Origin: Tenacibaculum sp. SZ-18
Lineage (GTDB): Bacteria; Bacteroidota; Bacteroidia; Flavobacteriales; Flavobacteriaceae
Direction: 5' to 3'
Length of the DNA stretch: 64,000 nucleotides
NCBI RefSeq assembly: GCF_002813915.1
Contig: NZ_CP019335.1
Location: 68,888 to 132,887 of the forward strand
Shown one piece after another: positions 58,277 to 64,000 of the stretch. Made by a program: the position numbers and the translations under genes. Every line of letters begins with the position of its first letter. Position 1 is the first letter of the stretch. The notes below the pieces were generated by a model. The model searched no databases, was not told the origin of the DNA, and worked only from the letters and a program-made list of their open reading frames with translations.

Positions 58277-60641
58277 TGCTGTCGATTCTATTTTCTTCAT
58301 CTCTTGAAGAATTACTCTTAGATTTCTTTTTGCCAAACTTAGCACCGAAATTATATGTGAATCGAAGTTGTACATTTTGTCTTGATCCATTACTTTCAAC
58401 GTTTGCATTGATATTATCGTAATTTACGCGTCCCACAAAACCACGGTCTAAAACTTTATTGATTCCTAAGTTTACCTTTAACCTGTCGTTCATGAATTTT
58501 TTTCCGAAAGAAAAGCTTAAGTTTCCAATCCAACCTACATCAATTTGTCCTTCTAATGCTCCAGATCCGAAATAACTAGACATTTCTGCTTTTACATCCC
58601 AAGGAAGTTTATAGCTAGCCTGCGTGTATAATCCGTAGTTCCACTTCGTTAATAGTAAATCTGGATCTAATTCTGTGGATGCAAATTTGTTGTAATCAAC
58701 AATAACACCTGTAAAACCTTCTAATCCTTCCACAAATTTTAACGGAGCAAATAATCGGAAATTCCAGTTTTGTCTATCTTCTAAGTTAATTGTAGTTCTT
58801 GATATTTGAGCTGTATCATCATCTTGTGATATAAACAAGAATAAGTTGTCTTTAGTTTCGCTGAAAGAAACTGTAAAGAAAGGTTGACTGTCAAATGTCA
58901 GATTGAATTGAAAATTATTAGTGAAAGCTGGTTTCAAGTTTGGGTTTCCTATCTCAGAAGTTAAAGGATCATAAACAGTAACAAAAGAATTTAGACTATT
59001 ATAGTTAGGTCTTCTAATTCTATAGCTATATGCAACATTTACACCCAATGATTCTGTAAGTTTTTTGCTTATGGATGCACTTGGAAATAATTGAGAAATA
59101 TTTCTAGTTCTGGTTTTATTTGTGTTTGTTGATGTTCCTTTCGTATAACTGTTTTCGTAGCGAACACCTCCTGAAAGTGACCAATCGCCAATGGTAGTAT
59201 TAACTTTAGTGTAAAGTGCGAATATATTTTCATTGATTAAAAAACGATTACTATCCTCTGGTTGAAAATCAAAACCACCAGAAGAATTCTCCGTGAACAA
59301 CTGTAAGTCACTATCAGTGTCAACATCTGAGTATTTAGTTCCGAAACTTAACTTAAATTCATTTGAGATAGTTTTGGTGTAATCCACTTTATACGTATTA
59401 ATGTTATATTTTCCATTTTGAAGAAAGCGCTGGTTTGGAAAAGGGATTGTGTTACCATTTACTGCATAAATATCATTTGTATTTTCGTTTTTATAATCCA
59501 CGTAGTTGAAATCTACAAACAATCGATCTGTTTCAGATTTGAATTCATAATAAGGATTAATGCTAAAAGTATTTCTATCTCTATCAAAGGTGTTTTCAGT
59601 AACAAATCTTTCTAAGGAAGATGTAGATGAGATATCTGTATTACTTCTTGAAATTCTTTCTGAAATTGTATTATTGAAACGTGTTCCAAAGCCGATAGAG
59701 TTTTTATTATTTATATAGTAATCAAGATTTCCACCGACCCATATTCTTTTAGGGTCAAAGGGTTCAATAGTTGCTTGATCATAAAATGTATCTCCAACAG
59801 TACGTGTTATGAATAAATCGTTTCTCCAAGTCGGTGCTGAATATCCTGTATTTAATTGCCAATTTAATTTGTTTTTATAACTTGCTATTGATGCATTTGT
59901 ACCATACTCAAAACCTTCATCTTCACCTAACCATAGTCCAACATTACCATGATTTCCTAATCGTACATTTTTTTTCAGGATTATATTTATAATTGGTCCA
60001 GTTCCTTCGGCATCGAATTCAGCTCCTGGTTGTTCAATTAGTTCTACTTTTGCTATGTTATCAGCGGGAAGATCTTGTAAAAGAGTATCCATATCCATAT
60101 AATCTGTAGTTTTACCATTAATTAGTATTCTAACATCAGATCTACCAGCGAAGTTAATTCCGTTATTTGTTACAATAACACCAGGGATTCTTTTTACCAC
60201 ATCTTCTAAACTATTATTTAACATCTCTGAATTTTCAAGGTCAACAACTAATTTTTCAGCAGTTTGACGAATAACAGGTCTTTTACTTTTAACAACAACT
60301 TCGTCTAAAGATTCGTTTTCTTCTTTTAAAGTAAAGTTGATTGTTTTGTTTGAGGTTAGGTTAAATTTGTCTGAAGTCTTTGTTTTAAAGCCTAACATTG
60401 AAACTTCTATAGTATACTTTCCTTCTGGAATATTATTGAAGCTGTAATTTCCGTTGTTGTCTGAAACAACTCCCTTAGGGGTACTGTTTTCTTTCTCACT
60501 GTTTAGGATTACATTCGCAAATGGCATAGGTAGTTTTTGATTATCGATAATTTTTCCATTTATTGAATGTTGCCCAAGAATCGAAGCAAAGGATAGGCTA
60601 ACTAGAATTAATAAAAGTAATTTTTTTAATATTTTTTTCAT
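58269..60641 (-). CDS. TonB-dependent-receptor-like outer-membrane protein
   Basis: 790 residues. Sec signal (MKKILKKLLLLILVSLSFASILGQ), then a CarboxypepD_reg-like domain (INGKIIDNQKLPMPFANVILNSEKENSTPKGVVSDNNGNYSFNNIPEGKYTIEVSMLGF) and the TonB-box-like LDEVVVKSKRPVIRQTAEKLVVDLEN. A plug domain follows (LEDVVKRIPGVIVTNNGINFAGRSDVRILINGKTTDYMDMDTLLQDLPADNIAKVELIEQPGAEFDAEG), then an OMP_b-brl_3-type barrel. It has the plug but the OMP_b-brl_3 barrel is shorter than a full TonB receptor. Substrate unknown. First gene of a four-gene leftward operon. Confidence 0.85.
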   Translation of the reverse strand: MKKILKKLLLLILVSLSFASILGQHSINGKIIDNQKLPMPFANVILNSEKENSTPKGVVSDNNGNYSFNNIPEGKYTIEVSMLGFKTKTSDKFNLTSNKTINFTLKEENESLDEVVVKSKRPVIRQTAEKLVVDLENSEMLNNSLEDVVKRIPGVIVTNNGINFAGRSDVRILINGKTTDYMDMDTLLQDLPADNIAKVELIEQPGAEFDAEGTGPIINIILKKNVRLGNHGNVGLWLGEDEGFEYGTNASIASYKNKLNWQLNTGYSAPTWRNDLFITRTVGDTFYDQATIEPFDPKRIWVGGNLDYYINNKNSIGFGTRFNNTISERISRSNTDISSTSSLERFVTENTFDRDRNTFSINPYYEFKSETDRLFVDFNYVDYKNENTNDIYAVNGNTIPFPNQRFLQNGKYNINTYKVDYTKTISNEFKLSFGTKYSDVDTDSDLQLFTENSSGGFDFQPEDSNRFLINENIFALYTKVNTTIGDWSLSGGVRYENSYTKGTSTNTNKTRTRNISQLFPSASISKKLTESLGVNVAYSYRIRRPNYNSLNSFVTVYDPLTSEIGNPNLKPAFTNNFQFNLTFDSQPFFTVSFSETKDNLFLFISQDDDTAQISRTTINLEDRQNWNFRLFAPLKFVEGLEGFTGVIVDYNKFASTELDPDLLLTKWNYGLYTQASYKLPWDVKAEMSSYFGSGALEGQIDVGWIGNLSFSFGKKFMNDRLKVNLGINKVLDRGFVGRVNYDNINANVESNGSRQNVQLRFTYNFGAKFGKKKSKSNSSRDEENRIDSND

Positions 60642-61274
60642 TTGATTTTCATTTTTCTAAAGACAAGTCAAAACTATACTTGCTGAAAGTTTTTGAAAAT
60701 TGAAAATCGCTAAAGTGGGTTAAATTTCGGTCGAATTAGGATTTCAATCCTACAATTTTTCTGTAATTATTTTAATTTCTGGTTTTCTAATGTGAAAGGT
60801 CAATTAAAATTTACGAAAAGTGGTTTCTTAATTTACTTAGAGATAATAAAATTTTCTTATAGTATCGAGTACTTGATCTTAGCTTAGTATTTTTAAAAAA
60901 ATGTATAAAAATTGACCAAATAATATTTTCCGAATTCCCATGTTTAGCATCTAAACAGATGGTAAGTTTCTTGTAACTGAAGTAGGCTAATGTTCTTTAG
61001 AAAGTGTATTATTATCGAATTTGGGTGACATAATTCATGTTTGATTAAGTGAAGAATTACTCTTAGTAATTTAAGAAATATTTATTTACGAATTGTCATT
61101 CTATATTCTGATTTACTAGACCAAAATTTATCTTTTCAAACATATTAGTTATTTTCTTTGGTGTTAATAGTTCTAGACTAAAACTTTTAAGATTAAAAAT
61201 AGTATTGAATAAAAGGGTGATTGTCTAAGTGCTCATTATATAACTTGCACTAATAGAAGAATAATCAAGTTGGT
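60642..61274. other. Intergenic region between the receptor operon and the metalloprotease
   Basis: About 630 bases with no supportable gene. It should hold the promoter of the leftward receptor operon, though I see no full TTG/TAnnTTTG match. No repeats or RNA genes seen. Confidence 0.45.
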
Positions 61275-61314
61275 AATAACAAAAGTCCCCCCGTTTGGGG
61301 AGACTTTTGTTATT
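61275..61314 (-). terminator. Long hairpin terminator
   Basis: Two 18-base arms (61275-61292 and 61297-61314) around GTTT, with one mismatch; the core is CAAAAGTCCCC/GGGGAGACTTTTG. It lies directly after the leftward metalloprotease gene and is one of the longest stems in the window. Confidence 0.8.
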
Positions 61315-61329
61315 CTATGCATTGGGCTT

Positions 61330-62028
61330 TTAATCTCTACTTCCTAAAATTTGAAGCGCCCAGTATGCTAGCATTGCTAAGGATCCTAAAGCCGCAACTA
61401 GATAAGTTCTTGCTGCCCATTTAAGCGCATCCTTTGAACCTGCTAATTCCTTACGAGTAACCATGTTTTTATTTTCTAACCAAGCTAATGCTCTATTACT
61501 AGCGTCGTATTCAACAGGAAGAGTTACGAAACTAAACAGGGTTCCTAATCCCATAAATATTAATCCAGCAATAGCGATATAAAAACCAATACCTGTGTTT
61601 CCTGAAGCTGCACCAAATCCAATTCCCCCAATAATCATCCATTGAGAAAACCTTGAAGTAATACTTACCATTGGAACAAGTTTCGATCTCATTTCTAACC
61701 ATTCATAAGCTTGTGCATGTTGTACAGCATGTCCTACTTCATGGGCTGCAACGGCTGCTGCTGCCGCATTTCTTTGGTTATATACCGCTTCGCTTAAGTT
61801 TACGGTTTTATTCTTTGGATTGTAGTGATCTGTTAACATTCCAGGAGTTGAAATAACTTTAACATCATATATTCCATGATCTGAAAGCATTTTTTCAGCA
61901 ATTTCAGCTCCACTCATTCCATTACTCAATTGAATCCTTGAGTATTTTTTAAATTTACTTTTTAAGGTATTGCTTACAGAAGCACTTATTAATGTAATAA
62001 TACCAATAAGAATATAAAAGCCTATCAT
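61330..62028 (-). CDS. Zinc metallopeptidase of the YugP family
   Basis: 232 residues. Motif AAAVAAHEVGHAVQHAQ with zinc-binding HExxH (about 95-99) lies in a membrane protein with segments at the N-terminus (YILIGIITLISASVSNTL) and at the C-terminus (ISIAIAGLIFMGLGTLFSFVTL, YLVAALGSLAMLAYWALQIL). Third ligand Glu probably near YDASNRALAWLE. The family is membrane-bound and of unknown substrate. Head-to-head with asparaginase. Confidence 0.85.
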   Translation of the reverse strand: MIGFYILIGIITLISASVSNTLKSKFKKYSRIQLSNGMSGAEIAEKMLSDHGIYDVKVISTPGMLTDHYNPKNKTVNLSEAVYNQRNAAAAAVAAHEVGHAVQHAQAYEWLEMRSKLVPMVSITSRFSQWMIIGGIGFGAASGNTGIGFYIAIAGLIFMGLGTLFSFVTLPVEYDASNRALAWLENKNMVTRKELAGSKDALKWAARTYLVAALGSLAMLAYWALQILGSRD

Positions 62029-62123
62029 AATCGTATCTAATTAATTTTCAAATCTTGTTTTGTTTGATAAATTTACAGCATAAATTATTCCATTTCAAGA
62101 AAACAGTGGTTAAAGTTGACAAA

Positions 62124-63164
62124 ATGGCAAACAAACCAAAAATTTTATTAGTATATACTGGTGGTACAATCGGTATGATTAAAGATTATAAAACAGGAGC
62201 TTTAAGAGCTTTTGATTTTAATCAAATTCAAGAGAAAATTCCCGAATTACAACATTTAGATTGCGATATTTCAACCATTTCTTTTGAGTCTCCAATTGAT
62301 TCATCTAATATGAATCCAGCGTATTACGTGAAAATTGCAGAAATTATTGAAGAGAATTATATTAATTTCGATGGTTTTGTAGTTCTTACAGGTTCAGATA
62401 CGATGTCGTATACTTCTTCTGCAATTAGTTTTATGTTCGAGAATTTACAAAAACCTGTAATTTTTACTGGATCTCAATTACCGATTGGTGATTTAAGAAC
62501 AGATGCTAAAGAAAACTTAATTACGTCTATAGAAATTGCTTGTGCAAGAGTAAATAATAAGCCTGTAATAAGAGAGGTTGGTCTTTACTTTGAATATAAG
62601 CTTTACAGGGCTAATAGGACAACTAAAATTAATGCTGAACAATTTGAAGCATTTGCTTCTATGAATTATCCGCCATTAGCTGAAAGTGGTGTTCATCTTC
62701 ACTTCAATCATCATTTGTTATTTCAAAATGAAGCAAAAGAAAATCAATTGATTTTTAGAAAGAATCTAATTGATGATATCGTTATACTAAAATTGTTTCC
62801 AGGCATTACGAAAAAAGTAGTTGAGGCTATACTTAATATAGATAACCTAAAAGGAGTTATTTTAGAAACCTATGGTTCTGGAAATGCTTTGACAGAGACT
62901 TGGTTTATTAATTTACTTGAAGAGATTATCCAAAAAGGAGTTGAAGTTGTAAATGTAACACAGTGTGCTGGAGGAAGCGTAATTTTAGGATTATATGAAA
63001 CTAGTACCGATTTAAAGCGAATTGGCATAATTAATGGTAGAGATATAACCACAGAAACAGCCGTAGCGAAAATGATGTATCTACTTGGAGAGAATTTATC
63101 ACAGGAAGATTTTAAATATTATTTTGAGAAACCATTAAGAGGAGAAATAAGTTCGGAAATTTAA
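62124..63164 (+). CDS. ansA: Type I L-asparaginase
   Basis: 346 residues from the ATG at 62124 (MANKPKILLVYTGGTIGM); an upstream ATG at 62055 is unlikely because it lies before the promoter. The first catalytic Thr is in TGGTIGM and the second in FVVLTGSDTMSYT. Further features: FTGSQLPIGDLRTDAKENLITSIEIA and the C-terminal block GVEVVNVTQCAGGSV. It hydrolyses L-asparagine to aspartate. Cytoplasmic. Complete. Confidence 0.92.
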   Translation: MANKPKILLVYTGGTIGMIKDYKTGALRAFDFNQIQEKIPELQHLDCDISTISFESPIDSSNMNPAYYVKIAEIIEENYINFDGFVVLTGSDTMSYTSSAISFMFENLQKPVIFTGSQLPIGDLRTDAKENLITSIEIACARVNNKPVIREVGLYFEYKLYRANRTTKINAEQFEAFASMNYPPLAESGVHLHFNHHLLFQNEAKENQLIFRKNLIDDIVILKLFPGITKKVVEAILNIDNLKGVILETYGSGNALTETWFINLLEEIIQKGVEVVNVTQCAGGSVILGLYETSTDLKRIGIINGRDITTETAVAKMMYLLGENLSQEDFKYYFEKPLRGEISSEI

Positions 63165-63393
63165 TTGAGAATTTTAAAATTTAAAGTGGCAAAAAGGAAA
63201 AGTTTTTTAACAATTAGCGTTAATTTTTTTTAATGTACCAACATTTTTTTGTTACTTGGCTCTCTGAAAACTGGCGGGGTTACATAGGTGATGTCGATAT
63301 TTGACGGTAGTTCACTGGTAATCAAGCTGATTATCAATACAGAAATTTGTAATTTTAACACGTTAACTATTTTTAAATTAATTATAACAAAAT

Positions 63394-64000
63394 GAAAAAA
63401 GCAGTAAATGTCCTAACTCTTACAGGATTTATGTTCTTTGGGGCTATTCAATCAACTTTTGCACAAGAAGCGGAAAAAACTTTCCACCAAGAGTTAAAGC
63501 AACGTTTTATTGAAGGAGACCCAACGTTTATGGGTATTGTATTAGTTGCCTTAATCTTAGGTTTAGCTATTGCAATCGAAAGAATTATCTACTTAAATAT
63601 GGCTACAACCAACACTAAGAAATTAATCGCTAGTGTTGATGACGCATTAAGTTCTGGTGGTGTTGAAGCAGCAAAAGAAGTTTGTAGAAACACTAAAGGA
63701 CCTGTAGCTTCTATCTTCTTCCAAGGATTAGAAAGAACTGACGAAGGTTTAGATGCAGCTGAGAAAGCAGTAGTTGGATATGGAGGAGTTCAAATGGGAT
63801 TATTAGAAAAAAATATTTCTTGGTTATCTTTATTTATTGCTCTTGCACCAATGTTAGGATTCATGGGTACTGTAATCGGTATGATTGAGGCTTTTGATAA
63901 AATTCAGGTACAAAATGATATCTCACCAGCAGTAGTGGCAGGAGGTATTAAAATTGCACTTTTAACAACAGTATTCGGTTTAGTTGTAGCGATAATTTTA
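63394..64000 (+). CDS. MotA/TolQ/ExbB proton-channel protein (5' part)
   Basis: About 202 residues visible, cut by the window edge. Begins with a hydrophobic N-terminal signal or anchor (MKKAVNVLTLTGFMFFGAIQSTFAQ). The conserved MotA/TolQ/ExbB block runs TFMGIVLVALILGLAIAIERIIYL, GLLEKNISWLSLFIALAPMLGFMGTVIGMIEAFDKIQ, VAGGIKIALLTTVFGLVVAIIL. Its partner ExbD/TolR genes are expected downstream. In Bacteroidota this protein powers TonB-dependent transport or gliding. ExbB fits best but TolQ is possible. Confidence 0.85.

Noticed and set aside
1..64000. CRISPR arrays, rRNA genes and complete tRNA genes
   Set aside because: None seen by eye. The only tRNA-like sequence is the 3' fragment at 30971-31014.

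Overview
The window is an AT-rich chromosome segment from a member of the Flavobacteriaceae (Bacteroidota), probably marine. The evidence is the gene content: an outer-membrane receptor with a CarboxypepD_reg-like extension, LytTR and NarL-type two-component systems, DUF3098, an SDR-type threonine dehydrogenase and many short-lipobox lipoproteins. Promoters also fit, with the Bacteroidota form TTTG-N20-TAnnTTTG, for example before lepA. Genus cannot be fixed from the sequence alone.

Positions 1 to about 31,014 form an integrated mobile island whose left end lies outside the window. Its right end is the 3' part of a CAT-anticodon tRNA gene (30971-31012) followed by a terminator, the usual footprint of integration into a tRNA gene. 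From left to right the island holds four parts. (a) An early region (1-6300) has a replication-initiator-like protein, many tiny proteins, a membrane protein with a zinc finger, an HslV-like Ntn hydrolase, a cytosine methyltransferase with a long second gene in another frame, an ASCH-type protein, and opposite-strand micro-membrane-proteins with promoter boxes next to their start codons. (b) A 10-bp-phased repeat array (6309-6380) lies before a tightly packed rightward operon (6424-17973). This operon has a transglutaminase-like protein, several small membrane proteins, beta-rich proteins, a GH108 lysozyme, a holin/spanin-like protein, a spike-like protein, paired LEA-like proteins and an ArdC/metallopeptidase/RecA-like fusion. 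No terminase, portal, tail or tape-measure gene is visible, so I read it as a candidate tailless, membrane-containing virus. (c) Two accessory genes (DUF2806-like and HEPN-like) lie between attC-like inverted repeats. (d) A type I restriction-modification operon (20140-30226) has an XRE regulator, hsdM, hsdS, a GHKL-ATPase/nuclease-like protein and hsdR, flanked by an imperfect 22-bp direct repeat. A small hypothetical gene precedes the tRNA fragment.

From about 31,050 to 64,000 the gene content is ordinary chromosomal: truB-uppP-DUF3098-ftsX, methylmalonyl-CoA epimerase, rbfA plus a LolE-like permease, dusB, lepA, a Bax-inhibitor-1 protein, an outer-membrane receptor/LytS/LytTR operon, a YugP-type metalloprotease, asparaginase, and the start of an ExbB/TolQ gene. 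Less usual pieces are a three-gene DUF2589 operon (39209-41132), a pair of paralogues with a shared C-terminal tail beside a two-component system (41536-45025), a probably broken lipoprotein gene (46826-47393), and a CxxCH lipoprotein/YceI/DUF5777 operon (49904-52074). A stretch of about 1.1 kb (52075-53214) contains no gene I can support.

The most novel leads are the tailless-virus-like operon, the gene nested out of frame in the methyltransferase, the phage-borne minimal SusC-like N-terminal domain with a TonB-box-like motif and membrane anchor, and the leaderless opposite-strand micro-genes. All functional calls come from reading motifs by eye; no database search was run.
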